Assembly: GCF_000231445.1 (NCBI RefSeq)
Contig: NZ_AGFR01000005.1
Span: 1-56,538 of the forward strand
Length of the DNA: 56,538 nucleotides
DNA from: Commensalibacter intestini A911
GTDB lineage: Bacteria; Pseudomonadota; Alphaproteobacteria; Acetobacterales; Acetobacteraceae
Direction of reading: 5' to 3'
Shown here: piece after piece, positions 17,436 to 26,562 of the stretch
Position numbering within the stretch: position 1 is the stretch's first letter
Layout of the letters: each line of letters opens with the position of its first letter
Notes under the pieces: generated by a model
What the model was told of the DNA's origin: nothing
The model's input: only the letters and a program-made list of their open reading frames with translations
The model's database searches: none
Translations under genes and position numbers: made by a program

Positions 17436-18236
17436 TTATTTTCCTTTAAATTCTCTTGTAAATAAAAACGCTTCATCAGCCGACATCACAAAGTCGGCTA
17501 ATCCTGCATCAAAACCATGTGGCCCCAGAAAGGTTCCTGCTTCCATATCTCGTATTTTCTGAGCAGATAGTTTTCGGTTTCTGGCGACTTGCTCAACAAA
17601 CAGCTCACCTAAAAAATCAACATCCGCTTGGATACGTCCTAACGCCCCTTCACTCAAAGATGTTGTTGGCGCTGTTTCCCCCTTATAAGCACCATAAGTA
17701 ATGGTCGTGATTTTAATGCCTTCTTGATCCAATGCTTTGGTCACATCCGTATGCATTGTAATCACACCAATACTGCCCACGCCCCCTGCTCTTGGAACCG
17801 TCACAACATTTGCTGCACTAGCAATCGCGTAGGCTGCGGAGTAAGCACTATCATCACAAATAGCAATCACTGGCTTCACAGAGCGAATTTTATAAATTAC
17901 ATCAGAGAGATCAAAGCATCCTGATGCAACGCCTCCTGGGCTATCGATTACCAAAACGATCTTACGAATACTTGAATCGTTCACTGCTTTGGCCAGCTGA
18001 TTACGAATATAACCATATCCACACGCCCAGCCTGAGTAACAAAAGTCACCAGGAACTAAGATCCCTTTGATTTCTATCACCGCTATATCATCATATGTTT
18101 CAGAATTAGGAGAGTCTCTTGCCCCCATATCCGCCAACATACGTCGATCACTTGCCATGATTTCTTTGGCCAAAGAAGACGCACGTCCCCCTTCCAACGC
18201 CAAAGGTCGGTTCAAAAATTCAATAATATTCATCAT
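17436..18236 (-). CDS. S49 family head maturation protease (lambda gpC-like)
   Basis: The 266-residue protein has the SppA/ClpP-like fold marks: VIEIKGILVPG, the LVIDSPGGVASGCFDL strand-helix and a nucleophile region YSAAYAIASAA, followed by VGSIGVITMHTD. In lambda-type phages this enzyme processes scaffold and portal during procapsid maturation. It is shorter than lambda gpC because the scaffold part is encoded separately just downstream. Confidence 0.9.
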   Translation of the reverse strand: MMNIIEFLNRPLALEGGRASSLAKEIMASDRRMLADMGARDSPNSETYDDIAVIEIKGILVPGDFCYSGWACGYGYIRNQLAKAVNDSSIRKIVLVIDSPGGVASGCFDLSDVIYKIRSVKPVIAICDDSAYSAAYAIASAANVVTVPRAGGVGSIGVITMHTDVTKALDQEGIKITTITYGAYKGETAPTTSLSEGALGRIQADVDFLGELFVEQVARNRKLSAQKIRDMEAGTFLGPHGFDAGLADFVMSADEAFLFTREFKGK

Positions 18237-18242
18237 TTGTCT

Positions 18243-19910
18243 TTATGGAGTTGGTTTTTGTGGCGGTTGTGCTGCTGATAAAGCACAGCCGTTTTGTTGT
18301 GGTCCAGCCCATTCGGGCAAAGGAATACCTAATTCTTTACATCGTTTAATTTCAATCGCACGTTGATTAAGCGTTTCTTCCCAATCTCCGCCTGCATTTT
18401 CCGCGATTTCACTTTCTAACGTTGAAAGCCCTGCCTCCATTCCTAAAACAGAGCCTTCTTTTTCAGCAACAGGATCAATCCAACCACGCCCTGGGCCAAG
18501 CCACTGACATTTTGAAATCGGTGTTTTTAACAACGAAATATGATCAACCATCCAATCATATGTTGCCCCTTTGGGCCATGGAAGGTCATCGACTATACAA
18601 CATTCTTCAAGCCATGCTGCACGAATTGGAGAAGCAAACCCCGTTGCAAAATTATCTCTCCTACGCGTTAGTGTCTTCCATCCCTCCAACGCTGCAGCTC
18701 TGGCAGAGGAATAATTTACATCTGACCAATCATTACTGACTTGCTGAGCCGTAACCCCTGTGCCAGCTGCAATATGACGCAGTGCTGTTCCTAAGAATTC
18801 TTTATATTGATTATGGGGATGAGATGCACTGACTGTATTAATCCTCTCCCCTGGGAAGAGGGTTGGAATACGTGCGCCACCAAAAGTAACACTTTTACCA
18901 TTGTGATAATCAACGCGATTATTCTGGTATTCCTTCATACCATCCTCAACATCCAATGCCTCCGCAGCGGATACAGGATCAAAGGGGCTTTCTAAGAAAA
19001 GAGATAGCATGGAACTTATCGTTGCTGCATCCATCTCTGTCTGATCATATTTCGTGATCATTTTTAATCTTTGAACGATTGGGGTTAATATCCCAGCACC
19101 TCCACGATGTTCAGAGGCACGATCCGATTCAAAATAATGAACAACATTGGGTCTTCCCCACTCTGTTTCTTTATCTACATATTCCCAAGTTGTGGTTTTA
19201 CTGAGTGCATAATAATCAGAAATATGTGCCTCTCGGAAGTGGTATCCAATGGGTGCGCCATATTGATCAATCTGCACCCCACCCCGACAATACATCTCAT
19301 CAATGCCTTGATTAGGATTGGACAAACGATCTGGATCAATAAGTTGCACCGAAGTCGCATATAAAGCCTGTTGGCTCAACCGTTCAGGAATATAATTCAC
19401 CATCGCCACCGCATCGCCATCAATTAAAGAATGGCACATTCCTGCATACATCATTTGAGAAAAAGTAAGCCTGCGTCCCGTATCACAATAACGCCCATCA
19501 TCATTTGCCCAAGACCGCCAGTGGCTATCAACAACACTGCTCCACTCCGAAGCCCATTGTGCATCAAAAGCAAATCCTGTTTTCACAGCTAAGGTTCGAT
19601 AATCAGGTTTTGTTAATGGACGAAAAACACTGCCAACCGCATTATCCAAAATCCGAATAATAATGCCAGCAGCCCAGCCATCATTACGAACCAAATCCCG
19701 AACACGACTGACAATCAAATCACGCCAAGGGTTTAATTCAACATCAGGCGACGTTAAATAAGGAAACCAATTCCCAGTATGTGCCCCTGTATTATCCGCA
19801 GCATCATAAGGGACACGCCCCCACCCACCATTCAACGACATCCGTTTGTTGGGCATGGATTGAACCATCGGTTGTCCATATTGATCTAATATTGATGATA
19901 CTTTGCTCAT
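18243..19910 (-). CDS. portal protein (lambda gpB family)
   Basis: The 555-residue protein is a lambda-type portal: the N-terminal part contains RVRDLVRNDGWAAGIIIRILDNAVG, followed by QLIDPDRLSNPNQG and a central FLGTALRHIAAGTGVTAQQVS segment, all family signatures. It forms the dodecameric ring through which DNA enters the head. It overlaps the gpW gene by four bases (ATGA). Length is as expected. Confidence 0.92.
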   Translation of the reverse strand: MSKVSSILDQYGQPMVQSMPNKRMSLNGGWGRVPYDAADNTGAHTGNWFPYLTSPDVELNPWRDLIVSRVRDLVRNDGWAAGIIIRILDNAVGSVFRPLTKPDYRTLAVKTGFAFDAQWASEWSSVVDSHWRSWANDDGRYCDTGRRLTFSQMMYAGMCHSLIDGDAVAMVNYIPERLSQQALYATSVQLIDPDRLSNPNQGIDEMYCRGGVQIDQYGAPIGYHFREAHISDYYALSKTTTWEYVDKETEWGRPNVVHYFESDRASEHRGGAGILTPIVQRLKMITKYDQTEMDAATISSMLSLFLESPFDPVSAAEALDVEDGMKEYQNNRVDYHNGKSVTFGGARIPTLFPGERINTVSASHPHNQYKEFLGTALRHIAAGTGVTAQQVSNDWSDVNYSSARAAALEGWKTLTRRRDNFATGFASPIRAAWLEECCIVDDLPWPKGATYDWMVDHISLLKTPISKCQWLGPGRGWIDPVAEKEGSVLGMEAGLSTLESEIAENAGGDWEETLNQRAIEIKRCKELGIPLPEWAGPQQNGCALSAAQPPQKPTP

Positions 19911-20173
19911 CTAAACCGAACCCCGATTGCTCGCCTGCGATTAATCCCCAAAGCACGTTGCAAGTCCATGATATACCCCTGTAATTGCTGCATATTGGCT
20001 TGGGTATAAGTCACCGACTTCGCCCCTGTTTCTTGAGAATACGAGACAGAAATAGGTTTATTTCCAATCAGCAAATCATTATAGGCTTGTTGTGCGTGGG
20101 TTAAATAAATCTGTAATGTTTCTCTTGATAAATTAGACCATATTGTTTTAGGTGCCAGATCATAGGTCATCAT
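19907..20173 (-). CDS. head-tail joining protein gpW
   Basis: An 88-residue protein with the gpW pattern: an N-terminal helix (LSRETLQIYLTHAQQAYNDL), a short beta hairpin with SVSYSQETGAKSVTYTQAN, and a second helix. In lambda, gpW closes the head connector after packaging. Position between terminase and portal is the same as in lambda. Confidence 0.88.
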   Translation of the reverse strand: MMTYDLAPKTIWSNLSRETLQIYLTHAQQAYNDLLIGNKPISVSYSQETGAKSVTYTQANMQQLQGYIMDLQRALGINRRRAIGVRFR

Positions 20174-20177
20174 GGTC

Positions 20178-20858
20178 TTATTTTCCTTTGGTTAAAATAC
20201 GATCAATCGCTTGTTCTAAATAATGATTGGCGTTTTTATTGATGAATTGCTCGACTTTTTGGTGAAAGCCCATTTTAGGTTTATAACTTGCTTTATCAAC
20301 GAAACTGACCAAACGGGTTAAGCTATGTTGTTGTCGGTTTAATAAAAAGAACCCACCAGGCTTGCCGTTTTTTCCTGATACTTTCAGAATAGACTGTGCT
20401 TTACCTTTGCCCTTACGTCCAGCAGCTTTGACACGTTGCAAATCTTGTTGTGCTTTCTGGGCAAGACTTTTTACATAACCTTTCGGCAATGCCCCTGAAG
20501 CATTCTTTTTGGCATTCGGTGCAGCGACCACCAAGGCTTTTGCACTGGGATTTACACTATTATCCGAAGGCGTTCGTGTGCCACCATATTCTTCAAATTG
20601 TAGATATTTTGCTTGTTGGTCTTTGATAAAAACATCAATTTTTAAGGTATTTTTTGTTGCACGATGATAAGAGACAGCATTCCGTGTGAAAGCATTGGTA
20701 TTATTAAAGCTATTAGGAATATCCTGTTTGACTCTATCCATTGCCGCTCTTGCTGTCATATTCAACCCACGTTCAATTGCATAAGGTATATCTTTGGACG
20801 CAATACGTTGAAGTTCCAACGATGCGTGTTTTGTATTGATACGAAGAGTGGTTTTCAT
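20178..20858 (-). CDS. minor tail / head completion protein (gpZ or HK97 gp10-like)
   Basis: The 226-residue protein is basic, begins with a helix (ASLELQRIASKDIPYAIERGLNMTARAA) and contains YLQFEEYGGTRTP, a motif seen in phage minor tail protein Z and gp10-like neck proteins. The place between gpW and terminase is unusual for a tail protein but occurs in alphaproteobacterial lambda-head phages. Assignment moderate. Confidence 0.65.
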   Translation of the reverse strand: MKTTLRINTKHASLELQRIASKDIPYAIERGLNMTARAAMDRVKQDIPNSFNNTNAFTRNAVSYHRATKNTLKIDVFIKDQQAKYLQFEEYGGTRTPSDNSVNPSAKALVVAAPNAKKNASGALPKGYVKSLAQKAQQDLQRVKAAGRKGKGKAQSILKVSGKNGKPGGFFLLNRQQHSLTRLVSFVDKASYKPKMGFHQKVEQFINKNANHYLEQAIDRILTKGK

Positions 20859-20921
20859 GAAAAATTTATTGCATAAATATAATAAACATATATTTTATTA
20901 CTTTTAAGAAAGGACTTTATA

Positions 20922-21197
20922 ATGATTAAAAAAATTCTTATTGTTCTTATTGGAACAATCTTACCAACTATTTCATATGCTCAACAAAATTCTCAGCAAC
21001 CTACTTATGAAAAAACAGAACAAACACAGTCAGACAGCCATCAAAAAGACTATTTTTGTTGGAAAGGACAAGATAAATATACAATTGGTTTTATCTATGA
21101 AGATAAAGGCATTAAGCAAGAGTGCAGATTAATTAAGGATATGAGTAAAGACGCATTAAATCCAGATTACTATTCCAAATGGGTTGAAATTAATTAA
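20922..21197 (+). CDS. small secreted two-cysteine protein (accessory, opposite strand)
   Basis: A 91-residue protein on the strand opposite the late operon, with an AAAGGA site. It has a signal peptide (MIKKILIVLIGTILPTISYA, likely cleavage before QQNS) and a small mature domain with CWKGQDKYTIGFIYEDKG and a second Cys, resembling DUF1496-like small domains; this is a memory-based similarity. A weak promoter (TTGCAT, 16 bases, TATTTT) precedes it. Strand, signal and isolation suggest a gene expressed from the integrated prophage. Function unknown. Confidence 0.65.
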   Translation: MIKKILIVLIGTILPTISYAQQNSQQPTYEKTEQTQSDSHQKDYFCWKGQDKYTIGFIYEDKGIKQECRLIKDMSKDALNPDYYSKWVEIN

Positions 21198-21233
21198 CTC
21201 TTCATCTAAAATGTATCAATAATCTATTTCAAC

Positions 21234-23207
21234 TTATAAAAACCCCTTAACGAACTCTTTCCTTGCCTTCACAGGATCTTTCTTTTCAGATTGATCCTGT
21301 TGCTCTTTGGGCAATCCTGAGACTTCTACGGTTTGTTCAACCATCTTCAGTGGTTCATGATTTTGTTCCATACGGTCAGCCAAAGAGTTCAATTTAACCC
21401 CTTGCTGCATTAACCCACATAAAGCAGCATAAGAATACACCGCCAAATCCAAAGCCTCATTTGCCCGTCCTGGGGTTTGTTCCCAGACACGAACGTCTTT
21501 ACCACCGATGCGTTTCCTTACTGAACGTTCAGAAACAAGCTGAGCAAAGAAATTTACATCTCGATCTTGAGGATAATGCATATATCCTGGACAAGCTGTT
21601 TCGGGTGGTGGTTGCTCCAGCTTTAGCCTTGACCGAATAATATCTTTCGCAGCATTTACGCCAATAATATATGGCCTGAACCCCTTGGTTCTTCTGGTTG
21701 GACGTTTTGATGGCCAGACAGGGGAACGTTGTCCACCTTGTGCTGATTCACCCTTAATCGCCCAAATCCTACGACCAAGACGTGCCTTACAAAACTCATA
21801 AACCCGTTGTGTATGATGACCGCCAGAATCAATACAAGCTGCCATAATACTAAAGGCTTGGCCATTCGCTTTAACCCATTGACGCTTTAGAACATGATCA
21901 ACCTCTTGCCACAAGGCTGGACAATCTGGATCACCATCAATCACCACATGCGCAATTGACCAGCGTTCTTCATTCCGCCCCCAACCTACGATTTCCAGCT
22001 CAACACGATCATCCTGTGTATCGCCTGCTGCTGTTAATAACACCACACCCTCAGGAACCTCACCTGCCCAAACTTCGGCACGTCTTGCCAATGTTAATTC
22101 AGATAATGCGCCTTCACCTCGATCTTCAAAGGTTTCCCCAAGGGTTGTATTGACGAAAGTCTGTAATTCGATCGGATCTGATTTAACCCTTAGGAACTCT
22201 GCAACCAACAATGACCATCTAGCATTGGGCATCAAAGAATAAAGCGAGTTAATATGAAATGATGCATGTCCTTTAAATGGTGCTGCTGCACGCCATTCAC
22301 CGCCATGAATTAAATCAGGCTTGTCTTGTTCCGCAATAATGCAACCATTATGTTTGCACACATAATGTGCTGTTTCGGGCAAGTCCTTTCCTTGTTCGTC
22401 TTTATCCCATTTAACCCCATGTGCTACATCTTTACCGCCCCATTCTAAGATCTGGAACTCTCCACATTGAGGGCATGGCACATAAAAGCGACGCTGATCC
22501 CCTTCTTGATAGAGTTTTTCAATACGAGATAAGCCTTTGATCGTTGGCGTTGATCCAGCCACAATCTTTCGGTTCCAGAAAGTTTCTGACCGTTTAGTAC
22601 CAAGGGCAATCTGATCCCCTTCTGATCCTGCCCCTCCAACAGGATAACCATCAACCTCATCAAATAATACGATTTTCACCGTAATACGACGAAAGCCTCC
22701 AGGTGAATTAGCACCTACCAATGCAATAGATGCGCCGTTCTTCATCGTCTTTTTAAGTAACGTATTCTCCCCTGATCTGGTTTTTGGATCTGGGGCAATG
22801 TCTGCCAATACCGTCGTATCACGCAGCATCGGTGCAATTTCAGACTTTGAGTAATCCTCGGCATCCTCTACACGGGGTTGCACAACCAGAATAGGACTTG
22901 GATCTTGGTGTAAGTAATAGCCCACCACATGATCGATAATCTTGGTATAACCCACACGGGCGGATTTCATCACAGAGACTTTTTCAACCCTTGGATCTGT
23001 AATGGCATCCATCATCCCCACTTGATAGGCATAAGCCTCAAACCGACCTGTTTGTGCGCTGGTTTCTTTGGAAAGATACGCATACTGCTCTGCCCATTGG
23101 CTGAGACTTAATGCAGGTGGTGGGGCAAGATTAAGTTTCTGCCCTTTCTGTAGTGCTTTCCAAAAGGTTGTTCTCCCTTTCTTGTAATTGTTGGATCCAT
23201 CGTTCAT
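21234..23207 (-). CDS. terminase large subunit (lambda GpA family)
   Basis: The 657-residue protein is a GpA-type terminase: QTGRFEAYAYQVGMMDAITD and VMKSARVGYTKIID near the N-terminal ATPase (the lambda-type variant Walker A), VLFDEVDGYPVGG as the Walker B, then CPQCGEFQILEWGG and the nuclease domain. It cuts the concatemer and drives DNA into the portal. It overlaps the small subunit gene by 77 bases. Confidence 0.93.
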   Translation of the reverse strand: MNDGSNNYKKGRTTFWKALQKGQKLNLAPPPALSLSQWAEQYAYLSKETSAQTGRFEAYAYQVGMMDAITDPRVEKVSVMKSARVGYTKIIDHVVGYYLHQDPSPILVVQPRVEDAEDYSKSEIAPMLRDTTVLADIAPDPKTRSGENTLLKKTMKNGASIALVGANSPGGFRRITVKIVLFDEVDGYPVGGAGSEGDQIALGTKRSETFWNRKIVAGSTPTIKGLSRIEKLYQEGDQRRFYVPCPQCGEFQILEWGGKDVAHGVKWDKDEQGKDLPETAHYVCKHNGCIIAEQDKPDLIHGGEWRAAAPFKGHASFHINSLYSLMPNARWSLLVAEFLRVKSDPIELQTFVNTTLGETFEDRGEGALSELTLARRAEVWAGEVPEGVVLLTAAGDTQDDRVELEIVGWGRNEERWSIAHVVIDGDPDCPALWQEVDHVLKRQWVKANGQAFSIMAACIDSGGHHTQRVYEFCKARLGRRIWAIKGESAQGGQRSPVWPSKRPTRRTKGFRPYIIGVNAAKDIIRSRLKLEQPPPETACPGYMHYPQDRDVNFFAQLVSERSVRKRIGGKDVRVWEQTPGRANEALDLAVYSYAALCGLMQQGVKLNSLADRMEQNHEPLKMVEQTVEVSGLPKEQQDQSEKKDPVKARKEFVKGFL

Positions 23208-23697
23208 CCTCGGATAATTCTTCTAGTGCTCTGACCATTAATTGATGCATTTTCCCTTGAGTTTCTGCTACGGTTTTGCAGTTAAATATCTGAGGTGCCA
23301 TTTCCGCTGGGATAGCGAGTAAGCGTGTTCTAATCGCACTGAGCTGCAATGATAATGCTGAAACAACATCTTCAACCTTAACAACTGTCTCCAATTCTTT
23401 ATCATACTCAATTTGTCTCAAACGAGCCTCATAACTTGCCTTGTATAGCTCTGCCTCTTGACGAGTTGCAAAAATAGGAGAAGATTCCCCACAAGGTATT
23501 ATCCCTGATTGCAATAACTCTATATTTTGATATCGATCTTGTTTACTAGCCAACCAAGAGTTAAATGAAACAACTTCTATCTTTCCATCTTTAGAAAGCA
23601 CTCTCCCAACTTTTAAATGCTTACGCATTGCTGCGCGACTAATCTCTGCACGACGAGCAGCTTCACTTATTGTTATATATTGCTCTGAAATATCCAT
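23131..23697 (-). CDS. terminase small subunit (Nu1-like)
   Basis: The 188-residue protein starts with a winged-helix type DNA-binding part (ITISEAARRAEISRAAMRKHLK) and ends with a helical part with YEARLRQIEYDKELETVV, the Nu1/DNA packaging small subunit pattern. It would bind the cos region, and GTGGAACC repeats lie immediately upstream (23721-23872). The ATG at 23697 follows AGAGGTG. Confidence 0.8.
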   Translation of the reverse strand: MDISEQYITISEAARRAEISRAAMRKHLKVGRVLSKDGKIEVVSFNSWLASKQDRYQNIELLQSGIIPCGESSPIFATRQEAELYKASYEARLRQIEYDKELETVVKVEDVVSALSLQLSAIRTRLLAIPAEMAPQIFNCKTVAETQGKMHQLMVRALEELSEDERWIQQLQERENNLLESTTERAET

Positions 23698-23720
23698 TAC
23701 ACCTCTTGACTAAAAAGAAG

Positions 23721-23872
23721 GTGGAACCAAAGTGGAACCAGTTGAATCTTAAGTTTTCAGGGTTCCAGTTAGGTTCCACCCCATATATTATGCTATACCC
23801 ATTGATAAACTACTGTTAATTGATTGTTTTTAGGGTGGAACCTCTGCAACCAAAGTGGAACCTAGGTTCCAC
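23721..23872. repeat. cluster of GTGGAACC repeats, candidate terminase-binding/cos region
   Basis: GTGGAACC occurs at 23721-23728, 23732-23739, 23835-23842 and 23855-23862 and, inverted, at 23772-23779 and 23865-23872; a variant GGTTCCAG lies at 23761. The pair at 23855-23872 makes a perfect 18-base palindrome. The cluster sits in the non-coding 389-base stretch just before the Nu1-like gene, where lambda has cosB. A related CTGGAACCCC lies near 23924. The remainder of the gap (23873-24086) shows no gene. Confidence 0.6.
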
Positions 23873-24086
23873 CCTGTTTTGAGTAGGAAACTCTAAGGAT
23901 GTAGCGATTTTCTAGGGGTGTAACTGGAACCCCTAAAAAACTCATTAGCTAGAGATTATTCGGGATTGCGAATTACCTGCGATGTAAAAGAGGCTAGGAA
24001 GGACCCAAAAAATATCTATTATTTTTTATAACAGTGCCATAATAGTTCTATTGTACTAAATAAAAAAAGCGAGTAAAATAACAGTT

Positions 24087-25283
24087 ATGAAAATTATAAA
24101 ATATACGTTGGCTTTTACTATCAGCACAATTATTATTGTAAATATAGGCTATGCCAATACAACTAATGAAATTACACAGCTTATACAAAAAGCCGATCAA
24201 GGCAATGCAGAAGCCCAATGGGATCTTGGAAATTTTTATTTTCGTGGACAAGGCGTTCCTAAAAATATTAATAAATCTCTAACTTACTTTAAGAAAGCTG
24301 CCGACCAAAATCTTGCAAAAGCACAGTTCCGATTAGGAGTTATTTATGTAGTTGAAGACGGTGTAGAAGGAAAGAGCAAAGAAGGCCTCTCTTATATTAA
24401 ACGTGCTTGTGACAATCATCTTGAAAAAGCTTGTAAATCCTTTGCAGAAATACAAGAAAAAGAAAAACAAAGTAAAATTCAAGCTGATACCGATACACAA
24501 CTCATATTAGCAAATAAATATTACAATGGTAAAGATGTTCCTCAAAACATAACAAAAGCTTTGGAATTATACATAGACGCAGGAAATAAAGGAAATATCA
24601 AAGCCCAAATGATCCTTGCGAATATTTATTACTATGGCAAAAACACACCTAAAAATGTTGTAAAAGCAATTAACTGGCTTTCAAAAGCAGGAGAGCAAGG
24701 AGACCTCACTGCTCAAAAGATGCTAGGGTTCATATATTATCAAGGCAATGAGGTTCCCCAAAACGATGCAAAAGCAGCAATATGGTTCGAAAAAGCTGCT
24801 AAGCAAGATGATATGATAGCTCAAAGTATGCTTGGAAATATATACTCCCGTGGTAGAGGTATTATACAAAACTATCCCAAAGCTATAGAGTTCTATACCA
24901 AAGCTGCGAACCAAGAGAGTATCCCCGCACAAAACATACTAGGCATGATGTATTTACAAGGTAAGAATATTCCGCAAGCGCCTAAAAAAGCTGCTGAATG
25001 GTTTACAAAAGCAGCTAACCAGAACGATGCACAAGCCCAATATAATCTTGGAGTAATGTATAATGAAGGGATTGGTGTAACTCAAAACAAATTAAAGTCT
25101 ATCGAATTATACAATAAAGCAGCCAGTCAAGGGCATGCCCAAGCCCAATATAACCTAGGAATAATATATCTGAAAGGCGAAGGGGTGCCTAAAGACCCAA
25201 CAAAAGCTAAAAAATATCTTCAACAAGCATGTGCGAATAAAGACGAAGACGGCTGTAAGATGTATAATGCGTTAACTAAATAA
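24087..25283 (+). CDS. secreted Sel1-repeat protein (accessory, opposite strand)
   Basis: The 398-residue protein has an N-terminal signal peptide (hydrophobic stretch to about residue 24, ending GYA) and about nine Sel1-like repeats of 36 residues with the usual AQ..LG..Y..G.GV..N..KA..W..KAA pattern; one unit near 100-130 is degenerate and cysteine-containing. Sel1 proteins are helical solenoids that bind other proteins, often in the periplasm. It lies between cos-like DNA and the early operon on the strand opposite the phage genes, which suggests lysogenic expression. What it binds is unknown. Confidence 0.85.
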   Translation: MKIIKYTLAFTISTIIIVNIGYANTTNEITQLIQKADQGNAEAQWDLGNFYFRGQGVPKNINKSLTYFKKAADQNLAKAQFRLGVIYVVEDGVEGKSKEGLSYIKRACDNHLEKACKSFAEIQEKEKQSKIQADTDTQLILANKYYNGKDVPQNITKALELYIDAGNKGNIKAQMILANIYYYGKNTPKNVVKAINWLSKAGEQGDLTAQKMLGFIYYQGNEVPQNDAKAAIWFEKAAKQDDMIAQSMLGNIYSRGRGIIQNYPKAIEFYTKAANQESIPAQNILGMMYLQGKNIPQAPKKAAEWFTKAANQNDAQAQYNLGVMYNEGIGVTQNKLKSIELYNKAASQGHAQAQYNLGIIYLKGEGVPKDPTKAKKYLQQACANKDEDGCKMYNALTK

Positions 25284-25338
25284 AACGCCCATTTTGTCAT
25301 ATATTAAAATAGTTTTAACAAAAGTACAAGCCCCTATT

Positions 25339-25863
25339 TTATAAATCTTTCATGGCTTCTTCGAGCAAAATGAACGTCGAAAGCACCTGACCCATTGTGT
25401 AATGCAGGTTCAGGTGCAATTTTTCAGAGATTTGCTTACTACCCATATTTCCCAACACAATCATATTTAATAAACCACGGTGGTATCTTCCCATCTCCGT
25501 CCAGATTTTAAAGAGTTTATCATACGCCTCACTCTGTTTTAACGTTGGACCATCATAATGCCCATGAATGCCTTCTTTTAGTAAATTAATCTTTGCATAT
25601 AAATCCCCACTACCCCCAAAAGACTTTTCACAAAGAATGGCATAACGTTCTGCAGCATCTCGCTGGTCTTGATTAATGCTGCCCCGATTAAGCATTTCAT
25701 CATAAACACATTTACGACGCAGGCGCGTGACCTTCTGTTTCTGATCATCAGGATCAACCGCAGTCTCTAGAGCAAATTCCCCACGTTTATATGGCAACTC
25801 CAAATGATGTTTTGTTACCACTGCAGGCAAAGCACTGATTTTCTTTTTACGTCTATTCGCCAT
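25339..25863 (-). CDS. DUF6456-like phage protein, possible late regulator
   Basis: The 174-residue basic protein ends the early operon. The middle contains INQDQRDAAERYAILCEKSFGG, a pattern found in DUF6456-type proteins of alphaproteobacteria and their phages, and the C-terminal part looks like a small HTH (KQISEKLHLNLHYTMGQV). Genes in this place often control late transcription, but that is inference. It begins two bases before the methyltransferase gene end. Confidence 0.6.
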   Translation of the reverse strand: MANRRKKKISALPAVVTKHHLELPYKRGEFALETAVDPDDQKQKVTRLRRKCVYDEMLNRGSINQDQRDAAERYAILCEKSFGGSGDLYAKINLLKEGIHGHYDGPTLKQSEAYDKLFKIWTEMGRYHRGLLNMIVLGNMGSKQISEKLHLNLHYTMGQVLSTFILLEEAMKDL

Positions 25864-25864
25864 C

Positions 25865-26419
25865 TTAAATCCATCCTAATTGTGGTCGGTGGTTACATCC
25901 ATGCTCAAAAACAAACCAAGCATAAGCAAGGGTTCCTGTATTTTTCTTCCCTTGATAATCACCTGGATACATCGTCAATCTCTTTTTAATGACCCACATT
26001 CTGGCCAATGGAGATTGTTTAAAAAACTCTGCTCTGCGCTCTGATTCTAAAAACGCCAATCTTAATAAAGCACAGACTTTACAAGTTGTGACTTTCAGGG
26101 CCTCTTGAATAATAGGAACAGCATCTTTAAACGGTGGGTTAGTTACAATCACATCCCATTTTTTATCTTTGGGGCTTGTGATAAAATCTTGTTGTTTAAA
26201 TGTTGCCTGTAAAGATGGGATCTCGATGCCACGATCAACCAAATCATGACATTCAATATTTTGATATCCTGCTTTGTGAAAAACAGTAGGTATATTTCCT
26301 TTCCCACAGCATGGGTCAAGAATAGAATTCCCAAAATATTGCTCGACCTCGATCAGCTTTTCAACACATTCAGGTGGTTCAACATACCAATCTTCGCTTT
26401 GTCTCCTTACTTTATTCAT
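25865..26419 (-). CDS. phage DNA adenine methyltransferase-like protein
   Basis: About 184 residues from the ATG at 26419 (AAGGAT upstream). Seen are SEDWYVEPPECVEKL, motif I LDPCCGKGNIPTVF and motif IV VTNPPF, the layout of small phage N6-adenine methyltransferases. No target recognition domain or partner nuclease is visible, so it is probably an orphan enzyme that marks phage DNA. The longer frame to 26482 lacks a binding site. Confidence 0.8.
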   Translation of the reverse strand: MNKVRRQSEDWYVEPPECVEKLIEVEQYFGNSILDPCCGKGNIPTVFHKAGYQNIECHDLVDRGIEIPSLQATFKQQDFITSPKDKKWDVIVTNPPFKDAVPIIQEALKVTTCKVCALLRLAFLESERRAEFFKQSPLARMWVIKKRLTMYPGDYQGKKNTGTLAYAWFVFEHGCNHRPQLGWI

Positions 26420-26540
26420 TGAACTTATCCTTCGATATAATATTAAATATATCATCCCATAAACGACAAGTAGATTCCTCAATATATATTGTTAAAGTAA
26501 ACAAAATTATAATTAATAAAAGCAATAACCAAAAGTTCAT
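26412..26540 (-). CDS. small membrane protein
   Basis: A 42-residue ORF starts at 26540 after GGGG and overlaps the methyltransferase start by eight bases. Its first 20 residues form one strongly hydrophobic segment (MNFWLLLLLIIILFTLTIYI), followed by a polar tail with Glu, Asp and Lys. It fills an otherwise empty gap in a tightly packed operon. No family recognised. Confidence 0.5.
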   Translation of the reverse strand: MNFWLLLLLIIILFTLTIYIEESTCRLWDDIFNIISKDKFNE

Positions 26541-26562
26541 ACTATAACCCCAAAAAACTGTT

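Noticed and set aside
26149-26334. Minus-strand 61-residue ORF inside the methyltransferase gene
   Set aside because: Out-of-frame shadow of the methyltransferase with no binding site.
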